Below are positions 34,466 to 45,274 of a stretch of DNA of 64,000 bases, piece after piece. Numbering within the stretch: position 1 is the stretch's first letter; each line of letters opens with the position of its first letter. The translations under genes were made by a program, and so were the position numbers. The notes beneath the pieces are model-generated. The model saw nothing but the letters and a program-made list of their open reading frames with translations. It had not been told where the DNA came from and did no database searches. Origin of the DNA: Maribacter hydrothermalis (GTDB lineage Bacteria > Bacteroidota > Bacteroidia > Flavobacteriales > Flavobacteriaceae); contig NZ_CP018760.1 of assembly GCF_001913155.1 (NCBI RefSeq), positions 1,860,001 to 1,924,000 on the forward strand. The letters run 5' to 3'.

Positions 34466-36262
34466 ATGAAAAACATTAGAAATTTCTGCATAATTGCACA
34501 TATTGACCACGGTAAAAGTACCCTGGCCGACAGACTATTAGAGTTTACCGGTTCGGTTACCGATCGCGAGAAAAAAGAGCAATTATTAGACAGTATGGAT
34601 CTTGAAAGAGAGCGTGGTATTACCATAAAAAGTCATGCCATACAAATGGATTATACCTATAAGGGAGAGCAATATGTTTTAAACTTAATTGATACCCCAG
34701 GACACGTAGATTTCTCTTACGAGGTTTCAAGATCTATTGCAGCATGCGAAGGTGCTCTTTTAGTAGTAGATGCTGCACAGAGTATACAAGCACAAACAAT
34801 TTCTAACCTGTACCTGGCTTTAGAAAATGACTTAGAAATAATTCCGGTTTTAAATAAAGTAGATTTACCTAGTGCCAACCCAGAAGAAGTTACAGATGAT
34901 ATCGTTGACCTTTTAGGTTGTAACGCTGATGAGGTAATACCTGCATCTGCAAAAACAGGTATTGGTATTGAAGAAATATTATCGGCTATTATAGAACGTA
35001 TTCCTGCACCAAAGGGAAACCCTGATGAGGCTCTACAGGCTCTTGTGTTCGATTCTGTTTATAACCCTTTTAGAGGGGTTGAAACCTATTTTAGAGTTAT
35101 AAATGGAGAAATTAAAAAGGGCCAAAAAATAAAATTCGTAGCTACGGACAAAGACTATTATGCTGATGAAGTAGGTACTTTAAAATTATCTCAAGTAGTT
35201 AAAAAAAGTGTCAAAGCCGGGGATGTAGGTTATTTAATTACAGGAATTAAAGATGCCCGGGAAGTTAAAGTTGGTGATACTATTACAGATGCCGACAACC
35301 CTACTAAAAACCCAATTGGAGGTTTTGAAGATGTAAAACCAATGGTGTTTGCAGGTATTTACCCTGTTGATACCGATGAGTTTGAAGAATTACGTTCTTC
35401 AATGGAAAAATTGCAATTGAATGATGCTTCTCTTGTCTTTGCTCCAGAAAGCAGTGCTGCCCTTGGTTTTGGATTTAGATGTGGTTTCTTAGGAATGCTG
35501 CACATGGAAATTATTCAAGAGCGTTTAGAACGAGAATTTAATATGACGGTTATTACTACGGTACCCAACGTTAGCTACCACGCATTTACACGCAAGAATC
35601 CCGAAACTCCTATTATTGTAAACAACCCTAGTGATTTACCCGATCCTTCTAGTATTGATCATGTTGAAGAACCTTATATAAAAGCTACGATTATTACAAA
35701 GGCCGACTTTGTTGGTAACGTAATGTCATTGTGTATTGAAAAACGTGGCGTAATCACCAACCAAACGTATTTAACCACCGAGCGTGTTGAACTTAATTTT
35801 GATATGCCTTTGGCAGAAATAGTTTTTGATTTTTATGATCGATTAAAAACCGTTTCTAAAGGCTATGCCTCTTTCGACTATACACCACTAGGAATGCGTC
35901 CTTCCAAGCTAGTCCGGGTAGATATTTTACTAAATGCACAGCCCGTAGATGCTCTTTCGGCATTACTACATGCCGATAATGCAGTAACTATAGGTAAAAA
36001 GATTTGCTCCAAACTAAAGGAATTGATACCAAGACAACAATTTGATATTCCTATACAAGCTGCTATTGGCGCAAAAATTATATCAAGAGAAACAACTAAA
36101 GCATTACGTAAAGATGTTACCGCAAAATGTTATGGTGGCGATATATCTCGTAAACGTAAACTTCTTGAAAAACAAAAGAAAGGTAAAAAACGTATGCGTC
36201 AAGTAGGTAATGTAGAAGTACCACAAGAAGCTTTTATGGCCGTATTAAAACTTAACGACTAA
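34466..36262 (+). CDS. lepA: Elongation factor 4 (LepA)
   Basis: A 598-residue translational GTPase of normal family length. G1 is [13 protein letters not shown], the switch region is [15 protein letters not shown]3 is DTPGHVDF, G4 is NKVDLP and G5 lies in ASAKTGIGI. The EF-G-like domains follow, and the C-terminal LepA-specific domain includes [18 protein letters not shown] and ends [14 protein letters not shown]4 acts on the ribosome during initiation and elongation under stress. A single-gene unit, convergent with a small lipoprotein gene. Confidence 0.97.
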   Translation: MKNIRNFCIIAHIDHGKSTLADRLLEFTGSVTDREKKEQLLDSMDLERERGITIKSHAIQMDYTYKGEQYVLNLIDTPGHVDFSYEVSRSIAACEGALLVVDAAQSIQAQTISNLYLALENDLEIIPVLNKVDLPSANPEEVTDDIVDLLGCNADEVIPASAKTGIGIEEILSAIIERIPAPKGNPDEALQALVFDSVYNPFRGVETYFRVINGEIKKGQKIKFVATDKDYYADEVGTLKLSQVVKKSVKAGDVGYLITGIKDAREVKVGDTITDADNPTKNPIGGFEDVKPMVFAGIYPVDTDEFEELRSSMEKLQLNDASLVFAPESSAALGFGFRCGFLGMLHMEIIQERLEREFNMTVITTVPNVSYHAFTRKNPETPIIVNNPSDLPDPSSIDHVEEPYIKATIITKADFVGNVMSLCIEKRGVITNQTYLTTERVELNFDMPLAEIVFDFYDRLKTVSKGYASFDYTPLGMRPSKLVRVDILLNAQPVDALSALLHADNAVTIGKKICSKLKELIPRQQFDIPIQAAIGAKIISRETTKALRKDVTAKCYGGDISRKRKLLEKQKKGKKRMRQVGNVEVPQEAFMAVLKLND

Positions 36263-36276
36263 CGCGCTCGTTCTAT

Positions 36277-36723
36277 TTAATTTCTTTGGCAGGCTAGATC
36301 TCTAAAAACTTCTTCATCGGTAGGGTTTTCCTCTAATATCGATATTACGGTTTCTAGCGATTCTCCTTCAAAGTCATCTATTACTGTTCCGCTAACAGTA
36401 ATACCATCTCCTTCTTTACATACAGGAAAGGTAGTTACATTGGGTCCAGAACATTCGTAACAGTCTCCTGTTGCATCAAATTCTTTTTCAAGTTCTTCGC
36501 AGAATGCCTGTGCCGCTTCATTAAATGTTACGTTGCTCGGCAGGTCTAAAAGTTCTCCAGTTAAATCGCCCTGAATGTAAATACCAACTTGTTGTTGGCC
36601 TTCATCACAAATTTCAACACCATCTACACTACAAGTTATACAGTTATTAGCATCACTTTTGGTACAGGCCACTCCAACAATTACCAATTGAAAACATACT
36701 ATTACTTTATTTAAATTTTTCAT
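36277..36723 (-). CDS. Small Cys-rich lipoprotein, function unknown
   Basis: A 148-residue lipoprotein from the ATG at 36723 (MKNLNKVIVCF); a longer start at 36786 would put 21 residues before the signal. The lipobox is VGVAC with Cys20. The mature part has seven more Cys in pairs (NCITC, CYEC and others), two repeats of a hydrophobic-acidic pattern and many Asp/Glu. Disulfide-bonded surface or periplasmic protein is likely. Convergent with lepA (14 bases). No family recognised. Confidence 0.65.
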   Translation of the reverse strand: MKNLNKVIVCFQLVIVGVACTKSDANNCITCSVDGVEICDEGQQQVGIYIQGDLTGELLDLPSNVTFNEAAQAFCEELEKEFDATGDCYECSGPNVTTFPVCKEGDGITVSGTVIDDFEGESLETVISILEENPTDEEVFRDLACQRN

Positions 36724-36925
36724 TTCAACACTTTTAATAGGTTCTTTAATACACGTAAAACTAGTGTTGAAACCACTGGTGTACAATACCTTAAAAGATG
36801 TATTTATTTATACTGGTTTTCCCTTATATTTAGAAAACAGCATTCAAAAAAAAGAAAGTAAACAACCTCAGTGTACGCCCATGAGGTATTTATAGGAAGA
36901 ACTATTTTCATTTCGAGACAAGCTT

Positions 36926-36955
36926 CGGAGCATTTAAATCTCGATTATCGAGTAA
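36926..36955. repeat. Dispersed intergenic repeat, copy 2
   Basis: Matches 21060-21089 at 26 of 30 positions and contains a near palindrome (CTCGATTATCGAG). It lies just after the 3' end of the antiporter gene (minus), as copy 1 lies after the cls gene. Confidence 0.5.
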
Positions 36956-36964
36956 AATCATTAC

Positions 36965-38821
36965 TTATGAATTGTTGGCCTCTTCTTTACTATGGTTTTC
37001 GGTAGGAAATATTTTGCCTAAATATGCCAATTTATAGCCTTTTTGTATATCGGTAAAGTCATTGCTGTCGGCTGTAATAATTTGTATATCCCCTTCTGGA
37101 TTTTTTAAGAATAAAGGAACAATATCGGCATCTGCCTTTGTTATTTCTATTAAACCCTCGTAATGCTCAGTATCGTGAAGGTCAATTTCATGAATAGCCG
37201 GATATTTCCTAGCAGCTTCCATAAGTTTTATAAAATCATCTGTATGCGAAAACAAGCCCTCTTTGGGGTTGTTTTCCGGATCAGTCATTTCATCTGCATC
37301 AACCAATCTAAATGAGCCATTTTCCCCAAATACATCTTGAAATTTATTTATAGCATACTTGTTTATGTCTGAGTTTCCAGTTAAGGCCATTAAGTATCCT
37401 ATATCATTAAGTTCTATGTTATCCGTTAAACTATCGGAATATACATTGGCTGAAAATGCTTCTAAGCCCAATTTATTTGCCTTATCAATGTTAGATTGAT
37501 TATTGTCAATTAAAACAACATGCCTATCATTTTGGTGTAAATAATTACCTATTAACCTTGATGCTTTTGAGGCCCCTAATATTAAAATACCTTCAGATTT
37601 GTTTAGGAATACTCCAATTAATTTAGCAAATACCCTAGCTGTGGTAGCGTTTAAAAGTACGGTGCCAAGTACAATCATAAAAACAAGAGGGGTTATGTAC
37701 TCTGCTCCAGGCTCTCCTTTAGATAATAACTTAGACCCAAATAGAGATGCAATACCCGCCGCAACGATACCTCTAGGTCCAACCCAACTAATGAATAGTT
37801 TCTCGTTAAGTTTTAAGTTAGAACCTATTGCGCTAAGAAAAACACCAAGTGGTCTAATCAATAATACTATTGAGAGAAATAAAGCTATTGTTTTCCACGT
37901 AAGAATTAATTCTAGGTCCGCAATATTGATATTGGCGGCAAGTAAAATAAACAAAATAGAAATCAATAAAATACTTAGCGATTCTTTAAAATAAAGCAGC
38001 TCTTTTATATTTGGCAAATTAGTATTCCCCATAACCATACCCATAACCACGACAGCCAATAATCCGGATTCATGGGCAAAAACATCGGACATTACAAATA
38101 CGCCCAGCACTACGGAAAGCGACACAACATTTAATAAATAATGCGGTATAAAATTCTTTTTAATTAAAAAAGTAAGCCCGTGTGCAAATGTGAAACCAAA
38201 AGTAAAGCCAAATAATAATATTTTAGCGAACTCTATTAGTGCGGTCATCGTATATGCCTGGCCTTCACCTACACTTATAAACTCGTATACCAATACTGCG
38301 GCTAATGCCCCAATAGGATCTATAAGAATACCTTCCCACTTTAGAATTGCCGAAATATCTTTTTTAAGCGGTATATTTCTTAAAATAGGCGTAATCACTG
38401 TAGGCCCAGTAACAATAATCAAGGCAGAAAATAAAAAACAAAGCTGCCAGGAAAGACCAAAAAGAAAATAGGCTGCAATTGCTGCCCCAAAAAATGTAGT
38501 TAAGCTCCCTAGGGTAATTAATTTTGTAATAACGGGGCCAATACTGCTTATTTCTGACCGTTTAAGTGTTAAACCACCCTCAAATAATATGATGCTAATG
38601 GCAAGTGAAACAAAATAATAAAGACTTTCTCCTGGGAAAAGCCCTTTTGTACCATTCCATATTGGTTCAATAATTTTAGACCCATCTTCGGTATAAAGTG
38701 TTGATAATGGACCAACTAATAGCCCAATAAGGATTAACGGTAATATAGCTGGTAATTTTAAACGCCATGCTACCCATTGCGCAAGTATCCCTAAAATTAT
38801 TATTCCAGCAAGCTCTATCAT
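36965..38821 (-). CDS. CPA1-type cation/proton antiporter with TrkA-N domain
   Basis: A 618-residue transporter with 12-13 helices in residues 1-405 and a cytoplasmic TrkA-N-like nucleotide-binding domain from about 410 (ILILGASKASRLIGNYL, VVLIDNNQSNIDKANKLG) plus a C-terminal TrkA-C-like part. Helical motifs such as LIVTGPTVITPIL and WVGPRGIVAAGIASLF match NhaP/CPA1 exchangers. It probably exports Na+ or K+ in exchange for protons, gated by nucleotides. Single-gene unit. Confidence 0.9.
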   Translation of the reverse strand: MIELAGIIILGILAQWVAWRLKLPAILPLILIGLLVGPLSTLYTEDGSKIIEPIWNGTKGLFPGESLYYFVSLAISIILFEGGLTLKRSEISSIGPVITKLITLGSLTTFFGAAIAAYFLFGLSWQLCFLFSALIIVTGPTVITPILRNIPLKKDISAILKWEGILIDPIGALAAVLVYEFISVGEGQAYTMTALIEFAKILLFGFTFGFTFAHGLTFLIKKNFIPHYLLNVVSLSVVLGVFVMSDVFAHESGLLAVVVMGMVMGNTNLPNIKELLYFKESLSILLISILFILLAANINIADLELILTWKTIALFLSIVLLIRPLGVFLSAIGSNLKLNEKLFISWVGPRGIVAAGIASLFGSKLLSKGEPGAEYITPLVFMIVLGTVLLNATTARVFAKLIGVFLNKSEGILILGASKASRLIGNYLHQNDRHVVLIDNNQSNIDKANKLGLEAFSANVYSDSLTDNIELNDIGYLMALTGNSDINKYAINKFQDVFGENGSFRLVDADEMTDPENNPKEGLFSHTDDFIKLMEAARKYPAIHEIDLHDTEHYEGLIEITKADADIVPLFLKNPEGDIQIITADSNDFTDIQKGYKLAYLGKIFPTENHSKEEANNS

Positions 38822-39286
38822 CTAATTTGTTTTGGATAAAAATAACAATTAAACGGCAGTATAAACCATAAATATGCTCTATGACCAGCATTTTTAGATT
38901 ACCCCTATAATCTGTGTAAAACATTTTTTAAGCTTTCTTAATTTTTATAGACTCTTTTCTAGGTTGGTTATGATACCTAAAATTGAGAGTGTAATCTTAA
39001 ACTTTAGTATAGTTTGTTTTATACCAATGAATTTGTGTTTAAACACAATAAAATAGCTTAACAAAAAACCGTTTTTTCCAAACTTACGCTATAAACCTAT
39101 ACGTTAGCTTCTAATAAGCATGTTTTAAATGTTGTTTTAAAACAAACTATATCTTACAAGAGGTGAAGAAAACACTTAATTATAAATAGTACTTTTATAT
39201 CTTAGTTTATAGTTCTAGCCTATTCATAAAAAAATAGACTTTCAAATTTCTAAAAACAGAAAAGTACTAATTAAAAGGACTTTAAA
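38822..39286. other. 465-base intergenic region upstream of the large sensor kinase
   Basis: No gene is visible. It holds a perfect 14-bp inverted repeat listed separately, a GTTTTAAAAC palindrome within its right arm, and a good ribosome-binding site (AAAAGGAC) just before the TTG start at 39287. Confidence 0.6.
39008..39151. promoter_or_regulatory. Long-range perfect inverted repeat before the sensor kinase gene
   Basis: The 14-base arms 39008-39021 and 39138-39151 are exact inverted copies, 116 bases apart. The right arm is embedded in the palindrome 39132-39145. Such spaced arms suggest a looped operator for a dimeric regulator, possibly autoregulation of the kinase/receiver pair. Confidence 0.35.
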
Positions 39287-42200
39287 TTGCTCATAAAAAA
39301 ACAACTTTCAGTTTTTAATAAACCTATACTAGAAGGTCTTCTTGTCTTTTTATTAGTCTTGCTTATTAGCCAAACAATTACCTATCAAAAATTACAGTTA
39401 AAAGAGCAATCCGAAAAGAATGATATTAATCAAAGAGTTTCAAGACTTAAAGAAGACTTGCAAAATGTTCTAGGACAAAGTTATAATGTTACACAAACAT
39501 TAGCATTCATAGTTGATAATTATGGCATCCCAGAAAACTTTGACAGTATTGCTAAGTTACTTTTAAATAGCAATAAAAATATTGATGCTCTGGAACTTGT
39601 AAATAGTGAAGGGGTTATTACACATGTTTATCCTTTAAAAGGCAATGAAGTTTTAGGCTTAAATATTCTAAATGACGTAGATAATAAATTTGGGGCTAGA
39701 ATTACCCTTGAAAAAAAAGATTATTATACCGCTGGACCCATACATTTAACACAAGGAGGTTCTGGTATTATTGGAAGAAGGCCTCTATATAAAGAGGGAG
39801 AATTTAATGGTTTTGTGGCAGCAGTGGTAAGACTTTCAACTGTTGTACCCGCAATACAAATTGATTCTCTAGGGGATAATCAGTTTTCTTATCAATTATC
39901 CAAAATTAATTTAGATAAAACTGAAGAGGTTTTTTATAGCACTAATACTGCCATTGGTGATGATGCCCTAAGTATACCCCTGACCACGAGCAAAGGTGAA
40001 TGGAAGCTTTATGTGATTTATAACAAAACAACATCTGATACTACCATTATTTTATTTTCCATTCTTGGTCTGTTGCTTTCATTTGTAAGCGGCATACTTG
40101 TTTGGCAACTTGCAAGGCAACCTCAAAAACTGACTCAATTAGTAGATGAAAAAACGGCTTTGTTAAAAGAGAGTCGCGAACGTTATAAGCTTCTTGTAGA
40201 GCAAGCTTCTGACGGTATATTTTTATCGGATATGCATGGAAATTTAACAGATGCCAATACCTATGGTGTTCAACTATTTGGATATGACAAAAGCGAACTT
40301 CTTAACAAGAATTTAAATAGCTTAATAACCGCCGATAACTTAGTCAAACAACCATTACGGCATGCAGAGATGGAATTAGGAGACACTGTGCTTTATGACC
40401 GTGTTTTAATTAAAAAAGATGGAACACCCCTTAATGTTGAAGTCAGTGCTAAAAAAATAAATGAAACAACCATTCTTGGTATTGTAAGAGATTCTACCGT
40501 AAGAAAAGAACTAGAAAAAAAAGTACATGAGAATTTACAAAAATTCAGCAAAGCCTTTAATAGTGGTTTTGTTGGCATGGTCATTAAAGACGAAAATAAC
40601 TGTTTTGTAGATGCCAATGATTATTTTTTAAACCTAATAGGCTATTCACTAGATGAAATAAAAGGTAAAAGTATACCAGAAATAGGTTTGGTAAATATCG
40701 AAGAGGCTTTAAAAACAAACCCTGCCATAAAAAACTTTGCTTCTACCGAAAGGGTCGGAAAAATAGAGGTAGATTTTACAACTAAGCAAGGTGAAATTAT
40801 ACATGTCATTACTTCTATGGAACCTTATGAATATCAAGGTAAAAAATATAGTTTAAGTACCTATGTTGACCAAACTGAGATTAAAAAAGCTACTTTCAAA
40901 ATTATACAAAGTGAAAAGAAATATAGACAACTAACAGAACGTATTTCCGATGCCTATATCTCTTTCGATAAAGATTGGAACTTTATTAGCATCAATTCAA
41001 GAGCGGCCAAAATTGTAGGCATGGACCCCATTGAAATGATTGGTAAAAATCTTTGGAAAGAATTTCCAGAGTTCAAAAATTCAGAGGCATATGCTTTTTT
41101 TAAGGGTGCTATGGCTCGCCAAATATTTACACATTTTGAACAATACCATGAAAAATTTGGTAGATGGTTAGAAAATTACCTTTACCCTTCTCCAAATGGG
41201 CTATCTATTTATTTTAGAGATGTTACTCGCAAGAAAAAAGAAGAATTAGAAAAACAAAAATTAATTGCCATTATAGAAAATAGCCCTGGTTTTATTGGGT
41301 TGGCAAATTTAGATGGCGAAGCGTTATTTATTAATGATGCAGGTAAAAAACTTGTTAATTTCCCTAGTGATAAAGACATAACCACCACTTCAATCTTAGA
41401 TTTTTTTACTGAAGATTATCAAAAAATAGTTTTACAAGAGCATCTGCCTGCTATAAAGAATACCGGAGTATGGACTGGAGAAGTGCCTTTTAAAAATTTT
41501 GATGATGATAGCACAGTCCCTCTGGAGTTCTCAGGGTTTATAATAAGTGATAAAAACAACGAACCTATTGGAATAGGATCCATTGGGTTCGATTTAACAG
41601 AACGTAAAAAAGCACAAGAAGAAATTTTAGACCTACAATCTAAAATGGATGCCGCCATACGTATTGGAAAAATAGGGTATTGGGACTTTAATATTATAAC
41701 AGAAACCTTTATATGTTCCCCTATAATATATGACATCTATGATATTTCTCAAGACGAGGATATGACAATAGACCTTCTTGAAAGTCTTATACACCCAGAT
41801 GATCTAGAAAAACATCGCCAGAACTTACGAGAAATTATAACTGAAGCGCTACATCATTCATCTACTTATCGCATAATTGTCCGTGATGGTTCTATTCGCC
41901 ATTTATTAGTAGAAATGGAGGTGGTTAGAAACAAAGAAAACTTACCTATAAAATTTTGGGGAACGGTCATTGATATTACCAAACAAAAAGAGGCGGACTA
42001 TGAAATTATAGAACTTCAATCTAGAATGGATGCAGCAATACGTATTGGAAAAATAGGCTATTGGGATTTTGAATTGGCAACGCAAAAAATAACATGGTCT
42101 TCTAGAATGTACGAAATTTATGAGATTAAAAAAGATGTTACTGTTACACTTGAGCTTCTTGAAAGCCTTATTCATCCTGATGATTTAAATTCTCATAGAG

Positions 42201-43861
42201 ATGTGGTAGAACGTATAGCTATTGAAAATAAGACACACTCTTTGGTATATAGAATAATAGTCAATGATGGTTCCATAAAATACATATCTGTTGAAATGGA
42301 AACTCAATTAGATGCAAATAATAATCCAGCTAGGTTTATAGGTACTGTAATTGACATCACAGAACAAAAAGAATCTGAGATAAAAATTCTTGATTTACAA
42401 TCAAAAATGAACGCTGCAATAAGAATTGGGCAGTTTGGCTATTGGAATTGGGAAATGGACAAAGACACTGTTGAGTGGTCTAAAGAAATGTACAAAATCC
42501 ATCATGTTGATCCTAGCATTATTATGACTCCAGAGTTGGTTAGGGATATAATCTATCATGATGATTATTACATAATTGAAAATAAAATAACTGAAAGTGA
42601 AGAAAACAAATCAACTTCTCCAACGTTTTATAGAATTCTCCTTAAAGACAATACATTTAGACATTTTTTAGCCTTTTCCGAAATAATTTATGATGTTGCC
42701 GGAAAGCCAATTAGATATCACGGTACTGCCATGGACATTACTAAAAGTGTTATTGCAGAAAAAGCTCTTAAAGAAAGTGAAGAAAAGTTTGCAAAGGCAT
42801 TTGAAACAAACTATGTTGGCATGCTGTTAATGGATACCGAACAAATCATTATTGAAGCTAATGAAACGGTTTGCACGCTTTTAAATACATCCAAAAAAGA
42901 ATTAATAGGAAAAAAAATAATGGATACTGGTGTTGTTACATTAGATGATTATTATTTAGAAAAAAGAAAGAAAGCATTAGCTTCCTTTTTTAAAGACGGC
43001 AAGCAAATCAATGAAGAATTTAAGGTAACACTTAAAAATGGTCAGAAAAAAACACTTTTGGTTTCTAAAGAATTTTTACAAATAAAAGATTCGCCCAAAA
43101 TTTTGGTCACATTAATAGATGACACTCAAAGAAAAGAAGCAGAAGAAGCGGTAGAAACCCAATATTTAGAACTTAAAAAAACGAATTCTGAATTGGATAG
43201 TTTTGTCTACAGCGCTTCGCACGAACTAAGAGCTCCTTTAGCTTCTGTTTTGGGTTTAATACAATTAACTTTATTAGACGAACAGGAGCCGCAATTAAAG
43301 CTTCATTTAAATATGATGGAAAAATCTATAGTTCGTTTAGATGACTTCATTAAAGATATTATAGAATATTCCCGTAATAAACACGTAGATATTAAGCTAG
43401 TAACTATTAATTTTATTAACTTAATTGAAAATTCTATTGAAAGTTTTTGGTACCTAGAAAATACTAGTAAAATAAACATTGATATAGACGTTAATGACGC
43501 TATAGAATTTGTTTCTGACAGCAAAAGAATTTCAATTTTATTAAATAATTTTATCTCCAATGCGATAAAATATCATGATTTAAATAAAAAATCGCCATCA
43601 ATTTGGGTTAATATCAAAACCTCTAAAAAAGAGGCGATAATAATAATAAAAGATAATGGTGTTGGTATAGAAAATGACCAATTAGACAAAATTTTTGATA
43701 TGTTTTATAGAGTTTCCTCTAAAGTAATGGGTACTGGAATTGGGCTATTTATTGTAAAAGAAGTCCTGTCGAAATTAAATGGGTCTATAAATGTAGAATC
43801 TAAAATTGGAGAAGGATCAACCTTTACCTTAAAAATACCTAACGAATCTAAAAGAAAATAA
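39287..43861 (+). CDS. CHASE/multi-PAS hybrid-type sensor histidine kinase, TTG start
   Basis: A 1524-residue kinase. The TTG at 39287 is used because an in-frame TAA lies at 39272 and AAAAGGAC precedes it by 7 bases. There is a helix at about 15-32, a periplasmic CHASE-type sensor (about 35-240), a second helix (about 252-275), then several PAS/PAC units to about 1290. Three of these, near 785-910, 911-1038 and 1039-1165, are clear tandem duplicates beginning LQSKMDAAIRIG-like. The kinase core has H1312 in ASHELRAPL and an ATPase domain with DNGVGIENDQ and GTGIGLFIVKEVL. No receiver is fused; one is encoded directly downstream. The ligand is unknown. Confidence 0.9.
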   Translation: MLIKKQLSVFNKPILEGLLVFLLVLLISQTITYQKLQLKEQSEKNDINQRVSRLKEDLQNVLGQSYNVTQTLAFIVDNYGIPENFDSIAKLLLNSNKNIDALELVNSEGVITHVYPLKGNEVLGLNILNDVDNKFGARITLEKKDYYTAGPIHLTQGGSGIIGRRPLYKEGEFNGFVAAVVRLSTVVPAIQIDSLGDNQFSYQLSKINLDKTEEVFYSTNTAIGDDALSIPLTTSKGEWKLYVIYNKTTSDTTIILFSILGLLLSFVSGILVWQLARQPQKLTQLVDEKTALLKESRERYKLLVEQASDGIFLSDMHGNLTDANTYGVQLFGYDKSELLNKNLNSLITADNLVKQPLRHAEMELGDTVLYDRVLIKKDGTPLNVEVSAKKINETTILGIVRDSTVRKELEKKVHENLQKFSKAFNSGFVGMVIKDENNCFVDANDYFLNLIGYSLDEIKGKSIPEIGLVNIEEALKTNPAIKNFASTERVGKIEVDFTTKQGEIIHVITSMEPYEYQGKKYSLSTYVDQTEIKKATFKIIQSEKKYRQLTERISDAYISFDKDWNFISINSRAAKIVGMDPIEMIGKNLWKEFPEFKNSEAYAFFKGAMARQIFTHFEQYHEKFGRWLENYLYPSPNGLSIYFRDVTRKKKEELEKQKLIAIIENSPGFIGLANLDGEALFINDAGKKLVNFPSDKDITTTSILDFFTEDYQKIVLQEHLPAIKNTGVWTGEVPFKNFDDDSTVPLEFSGFIISDKNNEPIGIGSIGFDLTERKKAQEEILDLQSKMDAAIRIGKIGYWDFNIITETFICSPIIYDIYDISQDEDMTIDLLESLIHPDDLEKHRQNLREIITEALHHSSTYRIIVRDGSIRHLLVEMEVVRNKENLPIKFWGTVIDITKQKEADYEIIELQSRMDAAIRIGKIGYWDFELATQKITWSSRMYEIYEIKKDVTVTLELLESLIHPDDLNSHRDVVERIAIENKTHSLVYRIIVNDGSIKYISVEMETQLDANNNPARFIGTVIDITEQKESEIKILDLQSKMNAAIRIGQFGYWNWEMDKDTVEWSKEMYKIHHVDPSIIMTPELVRDIIYHDDYYIIENKITESEENKSTSPTFYRILLKDNTFRHFLAFSEIIYDVAGKPIRYHGTAMDITKSVIAEKALKESEEKFAKAFETNYVGMLLMDTEQIIIEANETVCTLLNTSKKELIGKKIMDTGVVTLDDYYLEKRKKALASFFKDGKQINEEFKVTLKNGQKKTLLVSKEFLQIKDSPKILVTLIDDTQRKEAEEAVETQYLELKKTNSELDSFVYSASHELRAPLASVLGLIQLTLLDEQEPQLKLHLNMMEKSIVRLDDFIKDIIEYSRNKHVDIKLVTINFINLIENSIESFWYLENTSKINIDIDVNDAIEFVSDSKRISILLNNFISNAIKYHDLNKKSPSIWVNIKTSKKEAIIIIKDNGVGIENDQLDKIFDMFYRVSSKVMGTGIGLFIVKEVLSKLNGSINVESKIGEGSTFTLKIPNESKRK

Positions 43862-43862
43862 T

Positions 43863-44261
43863 ATGGGTAAAGATGTAAGCATTTTATTGATAGATGATTC
43901 GGATGTGGATAATTTTATAAACAAAGCAATTATTTCGAAAGAAGAAAATGTTTCTACTATTACCACATTAACCTCTGGCACTGATGCTTTAAACCATCTA
44001 AACAGTATTATTGATGAACCTGAAAACTACCCAGATGTAATTTTCTTGGACATTAAAATGCCAAGAATGAATGGATTCGAGTTTTTAGACGAATATATTA
44101 AACTGCCAGAAAGTTTAATAAACCATTGTACCCTATACATTTTAAGCTCTTCATTAGACTCTATAGATTCAAATAAAGGCAAAGAATATCCTATTGTAAA
44201 AAAGCATCTAACAAAGCCTTTGGCACATCATCAAATTGCAAAACTACTACCAGAAGTTTAA
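43863..44261 (+). CDS. Single-domain response regulator (Rcp1 type)
   Basis: A 132-residue receiver without output domain: acidic pocket D11-D12, phospho-acceptor D63 in FLDIKMPRMNG, conserved K118 in HLTKPL. It starts one base after the stop of the large sensor kinase, so it is its natural partner, either as a phosphate sink or as a phosphorelay intermediate. Its layout is that of Rcp1-like receivers common in Bacteroidota. Which downstream regulator it serves is not visible. Confidence 0.92.
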   Translation: MGKDVSILLIDDSDVDNFINKAIISKEENVSTITTLTSGTDALNHLNSIIDEPENYPDVIFLDIKMPRMNGFEFLDEYIKLPESLINHCTLYILSSSLDSIDSNKGKEYPIVKKHLTKPLAHHQIAKLLPEV

Positions 44262-44360
44262 AATTTAAATTGCATTTTAGCCTTTTATATCTACTGCGCT
44301 AAATGATAATATATTCTTAATAATCCTAAGATATCATCCGCTTTTATTATTTTGCCCTTT

Positions 44361-45221
44361 ATGAAAATTTATCCCGTTGAAACTGGCAATTTTAAATTAG
44401 ACGGCGGTGCTATGTTTGGTGTCGTTCCAAAAACTATTTGGCAGAGAACAAATCCGGCAGACAGTAACAATCTTATTGATATTGCTGCACGTAGTTTATT
44501 AATTGAAGATGGTAATCGGCTTATCTTAATAGATGCTGGTATGGGAAATAAGCAATCGGACAAATTTTTTGGTTACTACTACCGTTGGGGAGATTTTAAT
44601 ATTGATGCTTCCCTAAAAAAATATGGGTTTCATAGGGATGATATTACCGATGTGTTTTTTACGCACTTACATTTTGATCATTGTGGAGGTGCAATACAGT
44701 GGAATAAAGACCATACCGGCTATGAACCTGCTTTCAAAAATGCAAAGTTTTGGACAAATAAAAATCATTGGAAATGGGCAACAGAACCTAACCCGAGAGA
44801 AAAAGCATCTTTTTTAAAAGAAAATCTAATTCCAATGAAGGATAGTGGTCACTTAACTTTTATAGATGGTACCGAAGATAGTTTTATAAAAAACAGTCCG
44901 CTAGGTTTTGACATTCGCTTTGTAGACGGCCATACAGAAAAACAAATGTTACCACAATTTTCTTATAAAGGAAAAACCATTGCATATGTTGCTGATTTAA
45001 TACCTACCGTTGGTCATATTCCTTTACCCTATGTTATTGGATATGATACTAGACCTTTACTTACGATGACGGAGAAAGAATTATTCCTTAATCAGGCTGT
45101 AGAAAACAATTACTATTTGTTTTTTGAACATGATGCACACAACCAATTATGCACCCTAAAACACACAGATAAAGGTGTCCGCTTGGATCAAGTATATACT
45201 TTTGACGAAGTCTTCAATTAA
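44361..45221 (+). CDS. MBL-fold metallo-hydrolase
   Basis: A 286-residue metallo-beta-lactamase-fold protein with THLHFDHCGG holding H102-x-H104-x-D106-H107, a later DGHTEKQML with the third metal His, DLIPTVGHIPLPYV with the bridging Asp, and a C-terminal FEHDAH. Two metal sites can be filled. The layout resembles quorum-quenching lactonases and similar hydrolases, but substrate is unknown. The ATG at 44361 is preferred over a TTG three codons earlier. Single-gene unit. Confidence 0.85.
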   Translation: MKIYPVETGNFKLDGGAMFGVVPKTIWQRTNPADSNNLIDIAARSLLIEDGNRLILIDAGMGNKQSDKFFGYYYRWGDFNIDASLKKYGFHRDDITDVFFTHLHFDHCGGAIQWNKDHTGYEPAFKNAKFWTNKNHWKWATEPNPREKASFLKENLIPMKDSGHLTFIDGTEDSFIKNSPLGFDIRFVDGHTEKQMLPQFSYKGKTIAYVADLIPTVGHIPLPYVIGYDTRPLLTMTEKELFLNQAVENNYYLFFEHDAHNQLCTLKHTDKGVRLDQVYTFDEVFN

Positions 45222-45274
45222 TTTTACACTATTATATAATAACTATAAATAATTTATTAATACGTTTACCTTAT

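Noticed and set aside
37599..37994. 131-codon ORF antisense to the antiporter gene
   Set aside because: The opposite strand encodes conserved antiporter helices with the TrkA-N domain; no start signal or protein pattern here.
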